Shown: piece by piece, positions 27,878 through 36,882 of the stretch
How the letters are laid out: each line of letters begins with the position of its first letter
Numbering within the stretch: position 1 is the stretch's first letter
NCBI RefSeq assembly: GCF_937960835.1
Contig: NZ_CALGPC010000015.1
Location: forward strand, 124,001 to 188,000
Direction of reading: 5' to 3'
DNA length: 64,000 nucleotides
DNA from: an uncultured Ferrovibrio sp.
GTDB lineage: Bacteria; Pseudomonadota; Alphaproteobacteria; Ferrovibrionales; Ferrovibrionaceae
The notes under the pieces: model-generated
What the model was told of the DNA's origin: nothing
The model's database searches: none
What the model saw: the letters and a program-made list of their open reading frames with translations, nothing else
Program-made: the position numbers and the translations under genes

Positions 27878-28681
27878 TCAGCCGAAGCGGCCTGTGATGT
27901 AATCCTGAGTCTGCTGCTTGGCCGGATGCGTGAATATCGTTCGGGTCTCTCCGAATTCCACCAGCTCGCCCAGATACATGAATGCAGTATAGTCGGACGT
28001 ACGCGCCGCCTGCTGCATATTATGCGTGACGATGACGATGGTGTAGTCGCTCTTCAGTTCGTCGATCAGCTCCTCGATTTTCGCCGTCGAGATCGGGTCG
28101 AGCGCCGAGCAGGGCTCGTCCAGCAGGATGACGTCCGGCCGCACGGCAATGGTGCGGGCGATGCAAAGGCGCTGCTGCTGGCCGCCGGAAAGGCCGAGGC
28201 CGGAGGTATGCAGCTTGTCCTTGACCTCCTTCCAGAGGGCGGCGCGCTGCAGCGCGTCTTCCACCCGCTGGTCCATCTCATCCTTCGACAGCCGCTCATA
28301 CAGGCGGATGCCGAAGGCGATATTCTCGTAGATCGACATCGGGAACGGGGTCGGCTTCTGGAACACCATGCCGATCTTGGCGCGCAGCAGGTTCACGTCC
28401 TGCTTCGGGTCCAGGATATTCACCCCGTCCAGCATCACACGGCCTTCGGCGCGCTGGTTGGGATACATCTCATAGATGCGGTTCAAGACCCGCAGCAATG
28501 TGGACTTGCCGCAGCCCGAGGGGCCGATGAAAGCCGTCACCTTGCGGTCGTAAAGCGGCAGGTCGATATCCTTCAGCGCTCTGGTCTCGCCGTAATAGAA
28601 GGCAAGCTTCTTGATGGAGACTTTCGTCCTGAGCTTCTCGCCTTCGGTTTCGAGCGCGGTGTCGGCTACTTGCACATTCAT
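27878..28681 (-). CDS. pstB: Phosphate ABC transporter ATP-binding protein PstB
   Basis: This is a 267-residue ABC ATPase: Walker A G-P-S-G-C-G-K-S-T (about residue 53), family-specific V-F-Q-K-P-T-P-F-P-M-S-I, signature L-S-G-G-Q-Q-Q-R, Walker B V-I-L-L-D-E-P-C-S-A-L-D and the switch His in V-T-H-N-M-Q-Q-A. It energises phosphate uptake through PstA/PstC. Its ATG overlaps the pstA stop by 4 bases. Confidence 0.97.
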   Translation of the reverse strand: MNVQVADTALETEGEKLRTKVSIKKLAFYYGETRALKDIDLPLYDRKVTAFIGPSGCGKSTLLRVLNRIYEMYPNQRAEGRVMLDGVNILDPKQDVNLLRAKIGMVFQKPTPFPMSIYENIAFGIRLYERLSKDEMDQRVEDALQRAALWKEVKDKLHTSGLGLSGGQQQRLCIARTIAVRPDVILLDEPCSALDPISTAKIEELIDELKSDYTIVIVTHNMQQAARTSDYTAFMYLGELVEFGETRTIFTHPAKQQTQDYITGRFG

Positions 28682-29517
28682 TTCGTACGGCTCCGTCCCG
28701 CCAGCAGGCGAGCAATGATGTTAAGCGCGAGGATGGCAACGGTGATCAGCAGGGCGCCCACCCAGGCAAGACGGCGCCAGTCCTCGTAAGGGCTCAGCGC
28801 GAACTGGAAGATGACGACCGGCAGGTTCGCCATCGGCGCATTCAGATCGAGGCTCCAGAATTGGTTGTTCAGCGCGGTGAACAACAGCGGCGCCGTCTCG
28901 CCGCTGATGCGCGCCACCGCCAGCAGGATGCCGGTAAGGATGCCGTTGCGGGCTGCCTTGTAGGCGACCTTGCGGATCACGAAATAACGCGGCGCGCCAA
29001 GTGCGGTTGCCGCTTCGCGCAATCCGTTCGGCACCAGATTGAGCATGTCTTCAGTGGTGCGCAGCACCACAGGGATGACGATGATCGCCAGCGCGACGGC
29101 GCCCGCCCAGGCCGAGAAATGGCCCATATGGATGACCATCACCTCGTAGACGAAGAGACCGATCACGATGGAGGGCGCAGACAGCAGAACGTCATTGATG
29201 AACCGCACCACCATCGACAGTTTGGCGTGGCGGCCATATTCGGCCAGATAGGTGCCGGCAAGAATGCCGATCGGCGTACCGATGACGACGGCGATGGAGG
29301 TCATCAGCAACGTGCCGACGATGGCATTGCGCAGACCGCCATCCTGGCCGGGCGGCGGTGTCATCTCGGCGAAGACCGCGAGATTGAGGCCACCCAGTCC
29401 TTCAAAGAACAGGGTGCCAAGGATCATCACCAGCCAGGACAATCCCAAGAGAGCGGCGGCCACCGAGAGGATGACCACCATGTTGCTGCGGAAGCGGCGG
29501 CGCGCGTAGAGATCCAT
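28678..29517 (-). CDS. pstA: Phosphate ABC transporter permease PstA
   Basis: This is a 279-residue permease with six membrane helices and the EAA loop (A-A-T-A-L-G-A-P-R-Y-F-V-I-R-K-V). The N-terminal helix starts after R-R-R-F-R-S-N-M. Together with PstC it forms the membrane channel for phosphate. It begins 1 base after pstC ends and overlaps pstB. Confidence 0.95.
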   Translation of the reverse strand: MDLYARRRFRSNMVVILSVAAALLGLSWLVMILGTLFFEGLGGLNLAVFAEMTPPPGQDGGLRNAIVGTLLMTSIAVVIGTPIGILAGTYLAEYGRHAKLSMVVRFINDVLLSAPSIVIGLFVYEVMVIHMGHFSAWAGAVALAIIVIPVVLRTTEDMLNLVPNGLREAATALGAPRYFVIRKVAYKAARNGILTGILLAVARISGETAPLLFTALNNQFWSLDLNAPMANLPVVIFQFALSPYEDWRRLAWVGALLITVAILALNIIARLLAGRSRTK

Positions 29518-29518
29518 G

Positions 29519-30499
29519 TCAGGCCGCCCTCTTGTTGAGGCGCATCAGCATGTAGCGCGCGATGGCCAGGACGGTGAAGGTTATGAGGAACAGGATCAGG
29601 CCCAGCGCGACCAGCGAAGCCGTGTAGATATCGCCGACTGCCTCGGTGAATTCATTGGCGATGGTGGCCGAGATCGTAGTGCCCGGCCCGATGATCGAGG
29701 CATGAATCCTGTGCGCGTTACCAATGACGAAGGTCACGGCCATGGTCTCGCCGAGCGCACGGCCAAGCCCTAGCATGATGCCTCCTACAACGCCGACGCG
29801 GGTATAGGGCAGAACGACATACCGCGTGACTTCCCAGGTCGTGCTGCCAAGGCCATAGGCAGCCTCCTTCAGCACCGGTGGGACGGTTTCGAACACGTCG
29901 CGGGTGACCGCGGTGATGAACGGCAGGACCATGATGGTCAGGATCAGGCTGGCTGTCAGGATGCCGATGCCGTAAGGCGGCCCGGCGAACAGGTTGGAGA
30001 GGATGGGTACATCCTCGAAGGTATCGATCAGGAAAGGCTGCACGTTGCGCTGCATGAAGGGCGCAAAGACGAACAGGCCCCAAATGCCGAAGATGATGCT
30101 GGGGATGCCGGCCAGCAGTTCGATGCAGATGCCGATCGGGCGGCGCAGCCACATCGGGCAGATTTCGGTGAGGAAGATGGCGATGCCGATGCTGATCGGA
30201 ATGCCGAGCAGCATGGCGATGAAGCTGGTGATCAGCGTGCCGGAAATCGGTGCCAGGGCACCGAACTGCTCGGTCACCGGGTTCCAGGATTGCGAAACCA
30301 GGAAGCCGAAGCCGAATTTGGCGAAAGCCGGCCAGGCGCCTTCCAGCAGCGCAACGATGACGCCGCCCAGCAGGAGCAGGACGAACACCGCCGCCGAGAG
30401 CGTGAGGCCATGAAACAGCTTGTCGGACGGAGCGAACCAACGTGAAGCCCCGGTCCGCCGCGTATTCGCCGCCGAAGTGTTCATTGCACAATCTGTCAC
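29519..30499 (-). CDS. pstC: Phosphate ABC transporter permease PstC
   Basis: This is a 326-residue permease with six membrane helices and the conserved segments F-G-I-W-G-L-F-V-F-A-P, AAYGLGSTTWEVTRYVVLP (EAA loop) and LGRALGETMAVTFVIGN. The start is a GTG at 30499 with GGAG 6 bases upstream; an internal ATG five codons later has no such support. It is separated from pstS by about 90 bases. Confidence 0.95.
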   Translation of the reverse strand: MTDCAMNTSAANTRRTGASRWFAPSDKLFHGLTLSAAVFVLLLLGGVIVALLEGAWPAFAKFGFGFLVSQSWNPVTEQFGALAPISGTLITSFIAMLLGIPISIGIAIFLTEICPMWLRRPIGICIELLAGIPSIIFGIWGLFVFAPFMQRNVQPFLIDTFEDVPILSNLFAGPPYGIGILTASLILTIMVLPFITAVTRDVFETVPPVLKEAAYGLGSTTWEVTRYVVLPYTRVGVVGGIMLGLGRALGETMAVTFVIGNAHRIHASIIGPGTTISATIANEFTEAVGDIYTASLVALGLILFLITFTVLAIARYMLMRLNKRAA

Positions 30500-30588
30500 G
30501 TCCTGCTCCTTTGGCCGGCCGATGCCGGGTCTTTCGGGCTTTCCGGACGGCCGGGTTCCACCAGCCGCCCGGAGGCGCCTTTACGCTT

Positions 30589-31644
30589 CTACTGAGCCGC
30601 AAAGAGCGGCTTGCCGCCAGACTGGATCTGCGAACTCCAGGCCTTGCGCACCAGATCGGCAACATTCTGCGGCATGGCGACATAGTCGAGCTCATCGGCC
30701 ATCGCCTCGCCGCTCTTGAAGGCCCAGTCGAAGAATTTCAGTGCCTCGGCCGCCGACGCCGCATCCTGCGGATTCTTATGCATCAGGATGAAGCTGGCGC
30801 CGGTGATCGGCCAGCTATTGTCGCCGGCCGCATCGGTCAGGATCACTTCAAAGCCCGGCGTGCCGGCCCAGTCGGCATTGGCAGCAGCGGTCTTGAAGCT
30901 GGCCGAGTCCGGCTGCACGGCCTTGCCGGCCTTATTGATCATCCGCAGATGCGTCAACTTGTTCTGCTTGGCATAGGCATATTCGACATAGCCGATGGCG
31001 CCATCGGTCTGCCCGGTCATGTTGGCGACGCCTTCATTACCCTTAGCGCCGATGCCGGTGGGCCATTGCACGGCGGTGGCGGCGCCGACCTCGGACTTCC
31101 AAGCGGCGCTGGCCTTCGACAGGTAATCGGTGAACAGGAAGGTGGTGCCTGAGCCGTCCGAACGATGCACCACCGCGATGGCGCTCTTCGGCAGGTCAAT
31201 ATCCGGGTTCAGCTTCTTGATAGCCTCGTCATTCCACCTTTTCACCTTCCCCAGGAAGATGTTGGCGAGAGTCGGACCATCGATCACCAGCTCGCCCGGC
31301 TTGATGCCCTTGATATTGGCGACCGGCACGACGCCGCCTATTATCATCGGGAACTGGACCAGACCCGAATCTTCCAGATCCTTGGCCTTCAGCGGCATAT
31401 CGGACGCGCCGAAGGTGACGGTCTTGGCCTTGATCTGCTTGATGCCGCCGCCCGAGCCGATGGACTGGTAATTCAGGCCGATGCCGGTCTCCTTCTTATA
31501 GGCCGCAGCCCACTTGGTGTAGATCGGATAGGGGAAGGACGCGCCGGCGCCGGAGATATCGGCGGCCCGGGCACCGCCCAGGCTTACGCTCGCCACCAGA
31601 GCAACGACTGCCGCCTTCAGCATGACAGGCTTCAAATGAAACAC
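30589..31644 (-). CDS. pstS: Phosphate-binding periplasmic protein PstS
   Basis: This is a 351-residue binding protein. GTG at 31644 is chosen as start: GGGAG lies 6 bases upstream and it gives a clean signal peptide (V-M-L-K-A-A-V-V-A-L-V-A-S-V-S-L-G-G-A-R-A, then ADISGAGASFPYPIY). Phosphate-binding signature parts are I-S-G-A-G-A-S-F-P, S-I-G-S-G-G-G, H-R-S-D-G-S-G-T-T-F-L-F-T-D-Y-L-S. It captures phosphate in the periplasm for PstCAB. A Pho-box-like sequence lies about 70-100 bases upstream. Confidence 0.95.
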   Translation of the reverse strand: MFHLKPVMLKAAVVALVASVSLGGARAADISGAGASFPYPIYTKWAAAYKKETGIGLNYQSIGSGGGIKQIKAKTVTFGASDMPLKAKDLEDSGLVQFPMIIGGVVPVANIKGIKPGELVIDGPTLANIFLGKVKRWNDEAIKKLNPDIDLPKSAIAVVHRSDGSGTTFLFTDYLSKASAAWKSEVGAATAVQWPTGIGAKGNEGVANMTGQTDGAIGYVEYAYAKQNKLTHLRMINKAGKAVQPDSASFKTAAANADWAGTPGFEVILTDAAGDNSWPITGASFILMHKNPQDAASAAEALKFFDWAFKSGEAMADELDYVAMPQNVADLVRKAWSSQIQSGGKPLFAAQ

Positions 31645-32130
31645 GGGTCTCTCCCTTCTCATGAGGTCCAGGACGATCTGCCTCGATCGGCCGCGGCGGA
31701 AGATAGAGACGGCATATGACTCATAGTTTGCAGGAATATGACAGTTGGAAGAATCGTTGTGGGTGCGGGGGAGGTGCCGCAGGCAGAAGAAAAGGAAAAC
31801 AACAATAATAATTCTGATATTATTAGAATTTCTCCAAGCTATAGGCTGACATTTCAAATATTACTTTTGTAAGTATTAAATTATATTTGAAGTGTAATCT
31901 TAATTATTCTCATTAATTTTTATTGAATATATGTAAAACTGCGAGATTCACATTATTATAACAGTATTTACTAAAATTACTCGTGGATGCCACGTCCAAG
32001 CCGTGGCATGACGTCTGGGCAGGTGTTCTTCCATTAATCATCGTCATTCTGGCCAAGCGTGCGGTTACGCCGCGCGAGTCGGACCCGATTTCCGAGCCTG
32101 TACCTGAGAGCCCGAGTCTGCGGCGGACCG
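31645..32130. other. Intergenic region between phoR and pstS with an AT island
   Basis: This 486-bp gap contains the pstS leader and Pho box (to 31744) and then, from about 31785 to 31985, a stretch dominated by A and T (runs such as AACAATAATAATT, TAAATTATATTTG, ATTAATTTTTATTG), strongly unlike the GC-rich surroundings. I see an inverted repeat ATTCT ... AGAAT near 31811-31829 but no ORF or RNA gene. The remaining part to 32130 is GC-rich and featureless. Confidence 0.7.
31711..31744 (-). promoter_or_regulatory. Pho box before pstS
   Basis: On the minus strand CTGTCATATTC and the next 11-mers CTGCAAACTAT and GAGTCATATGC form an 11-bp-spaced repeat resembling the PhoB site (CTGTCAT-N4-CTGTCAT). 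The first unit matches fully, the second partly, the third has GTCATA. Position before the phosphate-starvation gene pstS supports the call. Confidence 0.65.
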
Positions 32131-33546
32131 TTAACTGTCCTTGTCTTCCCCTTCGGAGGAAGAGGCCGGCGACAGGGGCAGACGGATGGCAAACACACTA
32201 CCCTGCCCCAGTTCGGAGTCGATGACCAGCCGGCCCCGGTGGCGGTTCAGGATGTGCTTCACGATGGCAAGGCCGAGGCCGGTGCCGCCGAGATCGCGGC
32301 TGCGGGCGGAATCGACGCGGTAGAACCGCTCGGTCAGGCGGGGCAGATGCTCACGCGAAATGCCCTCACCGTGATCGCGCACCGCAACCTCAACCCATTC
32401 GCCGCCATGGGCCTCCTGGATGCGGGCAAGCCGGATTTCCACCGGCGTCTCTGCCTTCCCGTATTTGATCGCGTTGTCGATCAGGTTCTGGAAGACCTGC
32501 AGGAGTTCATCGCGCGCGCCGCGGACCGGCGGCAGTGTCTCATCTAAATCCAGGCTGAGTGGCATTTTTTTCGCCTGCGCCTGCGGCTGCAGCGCTGCTG
32601 CGGTGTCGCGCAGCAAGGGCGCCAGCGCGACCGGATCAGACGGTCGGTCATGCTCGCGCAGTTCGATCTGTGACAGCGACAGCAGATCCTGGATCAGCCG
32701 CGACATGCGCGCCGCCTGCTCCTTCATGATGCCAAGGAAGCGGATCCGCGCATCCTCGTCATCTTTCGCCGGACCTTGCAGGGTTTCGATGAAGCCGACC
32801 AGTGAGGCCAGAGGCGTGCGCAGTTCGTGGCTGGCATTGGCGACAAAATCGGCGCGCATCTTTTCAGCCTTACGCAAAGCCGTCACATCATGCAGCGCCA
32901 GCACCGCAGCGGTATTCTCGCGCGAGGCCGGGAGGGCCACCACGCGCAGGCTGAAACTGCGGCCATCCGGCACCGGCAGGGTGAGATCGGCCGCCACCTG
33001 CTCGGCATCGCCCGTCAGCACCGCATCGGCCGCTTCCAGCCCGGTCGGATGACGCAAAGCCACAGCGAGGTCGTGGCCGATCACGTCATTGCCGAAGAAC
33101 TTGCGGGCAGAAAAATTGGCCCGCGCTATGCGGCGATGGGCATCCAGCAGAAGGACCGGATCGGGCAAAGCGTTTAGGATCGCATCGGCCGTAGTGGTCT
33201 GCAGCACCACCTGCCCTTTCTCATCCAGGAGAATCTGGTGCATCCGCTCGACGGTGGCGCCAAGCTCGCCCAGCATGGTCAAGGCATGCCATTTCTGCGG
33301 CGCCTGCGCATCCTGGCCGACGATCTCTTCAGTACGCCGCAGCACCTGCCAGGCCGCATTGGTATGCCAGGCGGCGAATAGGGCCACGATCGCCAGCAAG
33401 GCGGCGAGCAAGCCACAGGCGGCTGCCAACATCAGCGCATCGAGGAGATAAGCCAGCCAGACGACGCCCGCGACCGGCAGGCCAAGCATCAGGAACAACG
33501 TCAGCCAGCGGGTATAGGGAAAGCGTCCGTTGCCGCGGCCTGACAT
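32131..33546 (-). CDS. phoR: Phosphate regulon sensor kinase PhoR
   Basis: This is a 471-residue inner-membrane histidine kinase. Two hydrophobic helices (about 14-60) are followed by a linker and a PAS domain (about 118-225). The phospho-acceptor is His240 in N-A-S-H-E-L-R-T-P-L. The catalytic domain shows N-L-I-D-N-A-I-K-Y (N box), D-H-G-E-G-I (G1) and G-T-G-L-G-L-A-I-V-K (G2). It has no periplasmic sensor domain, as usual for PhoR, which reads PstSCAB/PhoU state. It phosphorylates PhoB. It follows the N-formylglutamate amidohydrolase gene by 9 bases. Confidence 0.92.
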   Translation of the reverse strand: MSGRGNGRFPYTRWLTLFLMLGLPVAGVVWLAYLLDALMLAAACGLLAALLAIVALFAAWHTNAAWQVLRRTEEIVGQDAQAPQKWHALTMLGELGATVERMHQILLDEKGQVVLQTTTADAILNALPDPVLLLDAHRRIARANFSARKFFGNDVIGHDLAVALRHPTGLEAADAVLTGDAEQVAADLTLPVPDGRSFSLRVVALPASRENTAAVLALHDVTALRKAEKMRADFVANASHELRTPLASLVGFIETLQGPAKDDEDARIRFLGIMKEQAARMSRLIQDLLSLSQIELREHDRPSDPVALAPLLRDTAAALQPQAQAKKMPLSLDLDETLPPVRGARDELLQVFQNLIDNAIKYGKAETPVEIRLARIQEAHGGEWVEVAVRDHGEGISREHLPRLTERFYRVDSARSRDLGGTGLGLAIVKHILNRHRGRLVIDSELGQGSVFAIRLPLSPASSSEGEDKDS

Positions 33547-33555
33547 CGCGCCCTC

Positions 33556-34359
33556 TTACGCCGGCCGCCAGCGCAGCAGCGTCTCCGCCAGACGGCGCAG
33601 TACGGCCACAAGCGGCTGCGCCCGCTGTGCATCCCAATGCTCGGGGCGCGCTTCGTCCATGTAGCAGGCCTGGGCCATCTCGAGCTGCAAGGCATGAAAG
33701 CCCTCATGGGGCCGGCCATAGTGGCGCGTGATATAGCCGCCTTTGAAGCGGCCGTTATGGACATGGGTGAACCCCTGTGCCGAAGCCAGAACCTCAACCG
33801 CTTTCGCCGCCAGATCCGGCGCGCAGCTCTTGCCGTCATTGGTTCCGAGATTGAGATCGGGCAGACGTCCGGAGAAGAAACGCGGCACCTCGGCGGGAAT
33901 GCTGTGGCCATCCAGCAGGATCGCGTAGCCATGCCGTGCGCGGATGGCTTCCAGCTCTGCGGCCAGACGAGCGTGATAAGGATGCCAGTATTTCTCGACG
34001 CGCGTTGCGACTTCGGTGGCATCCGGCGCGGCGCCATCCTGATAGATCGGCGCATTATCGAAGCCACGCGTGGGACAGATCTCCGTGTTGTCCGCGCCGG
34101 GATAAAGCGCCTGCCCGGACGGATCACGATTGAGATCGACGACGTAGCGCGAATGCGTCGCCACCATCAGGCCCGCACCGGTCTCGCTGGCGAAGTCGTA
34201 GAGTTTCTCGACATGCCAGTCGGTATCCGCCCGACGTAATCCGGCTGGCGTCATGCGCGCCTCCATGCCGGGCATCAGGCCGAGGCCGGCATGAGGAATG
34301 TCGATCAGAAGCGGCGTGCGTGCGGGAAGAAGAGTGAACAGAGCGTTCTCGTCGGCCAT
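33556..34359 (-). CDS. N-formylglutamate amidohydrolase family protein
   Basis: This is a 267-residue protein of the HutG-type N-formylglutamate deformylase family. Motifs include I-D-I-P-H-A-G, Y-V-V-D-L-N-R-D-P-S-G, the metal-site-like L-L-D-G-H-S-I-P, and the C-terminal F-K-G-G-Y-I-T-R-H-Y-G-x-P. It may hydrolyse N-formyl-L-glutamate to formate and glutamate, but no other hut genes are nearby, and many such paralogues have other roles. It is the first gene of a unit with phoR. Confidence 0.85.
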   Translation of the reverse strand: MADENALFTLLPARTPLLIDIPHAGLGLMPGMEARMTPAGLRRADTDWHVEKLYDFASETGAGLMVATHSRYVVDLNRDPSGQALYPGADNTEICPTRGFDNAPIYQDGAAPDATEVATRVEKYWHPYHARLAAELEAIRARHGYAILLDGHSIPAEVPRFFSGRLPDLNLGTNDGKSCAPDLAAKAVEVLASAQGFTHVHNGRFKGGYITRHYGRPHEGFHALQLEMAQACYMDEARPEHWDAQRAQPLVAVLRRLAETLLRWRPA

Positions 34360-34529
34360 GATAGGTAAAATGCTTGAGGGGTTATCTCAGCCATAGGTAA
34401 CAAAGGGCCACCCGCCCGCCAAGCCGCGATAGCCGGATCTTCAATATTTCACGAAAAGCCGGCCTTGAAGCAGTCTGAGGCCGTATCCTATTTGCCCCAT
34501 CTCATTTGAGCATCCGGAGGGATTGGACT

Positions 34530-34545
34530 AAAGTGCGACCACTTT
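34530..34545. promoter_or_regulatory. Palindrome upstream of the YjbE-type terC gene
   Basis: AAAGTG-CGAC-CACTTT is a perfect 6-4-6 inverted repeat 38 bases before the start at 34584. The size matches operators of small dimeric repressors. No regulator gene is adjacent. Confidence 0.35.
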
Positions 34546-34583
34546 TCAAGATTCCCCATTAGAGCCAGAAGGCAGCCCTTTCG

Positions 34584-35237
34584 ATGGACATCTCCCTCTT
34601 CGGCCTGACGGTCACCGCCGCCGAGATCAGCGCGTTTCTGCAGGTCATCTTGATCGACGTCATCCTGTCGGGTGACAATGCAATCGTCATCGGCATGGCC
34701 GTAGCCGGACTGCCGGCCAAGGACCGCAACAAGATCATCATTTACGGCATTCTCGCTGCAACGGCGCTGCGCATCCTGTTCGCCGGCATCGCGGTGCAGC
34801 TTTTGCAGATCATCGGACTGACACTCGCGGGCGGTATTCTGCTGCTCTGGGTGGCCTGGAAGATGTGGCGCGAGCTGCGCGAGCAGGCCAAGGCGGACGC
34901 CGCCGAGAAGCAGGGCATCGACAGCGAGAAGCCGGCGCCGAAAACCCGGCGCGAGGCGGTGCTCCAGATCATCATGGCCGACGTGTCCATGTCACTCGAC
35001 AACGTGCTGGCGGTGGCAGGGGCTGCGCGCGAGCATCCCTTCATCCTGGCTTTTGGTCTGATGCTGTCGATCGCGCTGATGGCGGTGGCGTCGAAGTTCA
35101 TCGCCCGTCTGCTCGATCGCTACCACTGGATTGCCTATATTGGCCTGCTGATCATCGCCTATGTCGCGCTGCGCATGATCTGGGATGGCGGCTGGCAGGT
35201 TGCCCCCTTCGTGGAAGGTGTGCTGAACGGCAATTGA
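34584..35237 (+). CDS. TerC family protein, YjbE type
   Basis: This is a 217-residue membrane protein with about seven helices and two acidic motifs, VILIDVILSGDNAIVIGMAVAGLP and I-I-M-A-D-V-S-M-S-L-D-N-V-L-A-V, typical of the YjbE subgroup of TerC. A charged loop (QAKADAAEKQGIDSEK) joins the halves. It may take part in manganese handling or metalation of exported proteins. AGAAGG lies 11 bases before the ATG, rather far. It is convergent with the hydrolase gene with only 5 bases between. Its larger paralogue is at 14004. Confidence 0.85.
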   Translation: MDISLFGLTVTAAEISAFLQVILIDVILSGDNAIVIGMAVAGLPAKDRNKIIIYGILAATALRILFAGIAVQLLQIIGLTLAGGILLLWVAWKMWRELREQAKADAAEKQGIDSEKPAPKTRREAVLQIIMADVSMSLDNVLAVAGAAREHPFILAFGLMLSIALMAVASKFIARLLDRYHWIAYIGLLIIAYVALRMIWDGGWQVAPFVEGVLNGN

Positions 35238-35242
35238 GGCCG

Positions 35243-36157
35243 CTACTCGGCCCAGAAACTGGCAGCCGCGTCGGCGAGAGCCACGCTGTATGACCCGTTG
35301 AACATGTGGTCGGCGCCATCGATGGTGCCGACCGCATACTGCGCAGGCTTTGGCGCGCTCGCCAGCCTGGCGGACAAATCCGTCACGATCCTGTCGCCGC
35401 CTGCAACCACTACTAGCACAGGGCGCTGAATCTGCGCCAGCAGGCTGGGCGCATCGTTGCGGCCATCGGCAGCGTAGTAATCGAGAACGGTCGCTGCCGC
35501 CGCATCGGTCCTCTTGCAATTCAGGAAGCCGATCCCGGGGATCAGGTCGCCGCCCCGGTCCGCGGCGACCATGGCTTCTGCCCGCTTCAAAATCGCAGCA
35601 AGATCGCCATCAAAACGGCGTCTGTAATCTGAAATGGCACTCGCCGGATCGAAAGTCGACGGCGCCGCCAGCACGATCTTCTTGACCGCACTGGGCAGGC
35701 TGTCGCCGGCCTGCACCGCATAATGGGCAATCTGCGTGGCGCCGCGTGAATGCCCCAATAGACCGATCTTCGCCGCACCGTTTTTTGCAGCCCAATCCAC
35801 CCAGGCACCGATCTCGGCGATCACCTGCGCGTTGTTGTGGCGATGCGGCTTAATGCAATCGTAAGTCCCCTTGCGGTTGGCAACCCCGAGCGACAGGGTG
35901 ACGGCCAGGGAGGAGATGCTGCGCTCCGCCAGCAGGGTTTGCAGCGCCTGCATGATCGCCATCCGGTGATGCGCCATGGCGCCGTGGACCAGGACCATTA
36001 TCCCGTCCGTCATGGACTTTCCTGCGGCCAGCTTCACTTCCCCGTTCAGGCCGCGCCCGTCATGGACCAGCCGCACCGGCTCGGTCTGAGCCTGATGAAG
36101 AGGTATCAGGACAAGAAAGCCGATTGCGGAAATGAGCGAGACAACGCGGCCAGCCAT
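35243..36157 (-). CDS. Secreted alpha/beta hydrolase
   Basis: This is a 304-residue protein with an N-terminal signal-like helix (RVVSLISAIGFLVLIPLHQA) and an alpha/beta-hydrolase fold. The nucleophile elbow is G-H-S137-R-G; the oxyanion region is V-L-V-H-G-A-M-A-H-H (about 55-64); the likely catalytic Asp is in V-A-G-G-D-R-I-V and the His in G-A-D-H-M-F. The substrate is unknown; the active-site layout is closest to serine esterases or thioesterases. It is a single gene. Confidence 0.75.
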   Translation of the reverse strand: MAGRVVSLISAIGFLVLIPLHQAQTEPVRLVHDGRGLNGEVKLAAGKSMTDGIMVLVHGAMAHHRMAIMQALQTLLAERSISSLAVTLSLGVANRKGTYDCIKPHRHNNAQVIAEIGAWVDWAAKNGAAKIGLLGHSRGATQIAHYAVQAGDSLPSAVKKIVLAAPSTFDPASAISDYRRRFDGDLAAILKRAEAMVAADRGGDLIPGIGFLNCKRTDAAAATVLDYYAADGRNDAPSLLAQIQRPVLVVVAGGDRIVTDLSARLASAPKPAQYAVGTIDGADHMFNGSYSVALADAAASFWAE

Positions 36158-36237
36158 GCGTCATTTCCTTCCCAGACACAGCCCTTTACCGGTGCGAGAC
36201 TATTGATCGGCCTCAATAAGAAAAATAACATGCAGAA

Positions 36238-36390
36238 ATGATATTTTTGCTCGTTGCACAAATCCTGTGTGTTTTAGCCGTTGCTCTTACCGCCGCGCTG
36301 TCACTCCCTGTGCAGCCAGCACTCGCGAAACACGGATTAAAGATAAGCCGGCGCCGCGTGCCGGGCAGGTTGGACAGGAGATTGTCATGA
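36238..36390 (+). CDS. Possible small secreted/membrane protein coupled to soxY
   Basis: A 50-codon frame starts at ATG 36238 with MIFLLVAQILCVLAVALTA, continues to a signal-peptide-like A-L-S-L-P-V-Q-P-A-L-A, and ends in a basic tail (KISRRRVPGRLDRRLS). Its TGA overlaps the soxY ATG (ATGA), which would couple translation. No Shine-Dalgarno sequence is visible before it. It could be a chance frame in the soxY leader; the hydrophobic profile and exact overlap are the only arguments for it. Confidence 0.3.
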   Translation: MIFLLVAQILCVLAVALTAALSLPVQPALAKHGLKISRRRVPGRLDRRLS

Positions 36391-36854
36391 CCAAGCCTCT
36401 CCGCCGGGGATTGAGCCGCCGCCAAGCGGTGACGGCGCTTGGGGTGGTGGGCAGCTTTGCCGTCACCTTGGTTCCGCTGCGCGCCGAAGCGACGCCGGAA
36501 ACAGCCAGGAAGCTGCTGAACGATCTGGTGAAGGCCGAGCCCAAGCCCGGCAAGGTTCAGATCAAAACCCAGGAGGTCGCCGAGAACGGCAATTCGGTGC
36601 CGGTCACGATCAGCGTCGACAGCCCGATGACGGAGCAGGATTACGTCCGGGAGCTGCATGTTCTGGCCGACCGGAATCCGGCGCCAGGCGTGGCCAGCTT
36701 CAGGCTATCGCCGGCCAACGGCAAAGCGGAAGTGCAGTTCCGCATGCGCATGGCGGAGACGCAAAACATCATCGCGGTGGCCGTGATGAACGATGGCAGC
36801 GTGTGGAGCACCGCCCGCGAGGTCAAGGTCACCATCGGCGGCTGCGGCAGCTGA
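36387..36854 (+). CDS. soxY: Thiosulfate oxidation carrier protein SoxY
   Basis: This is a 155-residue periplasmic protein. The N-terminus has a twin-arginine-like export signal (R-R-G-L-S-R-R-Q-A-V-T-A-L-G-V-V-G-S-F). The mature part ends with V-T-I-G-G-C-G-S: the Cys of the SoxY swinging arm that carries sulfur intermediates is present, but the canonical end GGCGG is GGCGS here. Start at 36387 is supported by GGAG 6 bases upstream. It pairs with SoxZ 28 bases downstream. SoxYZ normally works with SoxAX, SoxB and SoxCD, none of which is in this window. Confidence 0.85.
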   Translation: MTKPLRRGLSRRQAVTALGVVGSFAVTLVPLRAEATPETARKLLNDLVKAEPKPGKVQIKTQEVAENGNSVPVTISVDSPMTEQDYVRELHVLADRNPAPGVASFRLSPANGKAEVQFRMRMAETQNIIAVAVMNDGSVWSTAREVKVTIGGCGS

Positions 36855-36882
36855 TCAACGGATATCGGAAAAGACATAAACC

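Noticed and set aside
31785..31985. Insertion sequence remnant in the AT island
   Set aside because: No transposase fragment, terminal inverted repeats or target duplication could be found.
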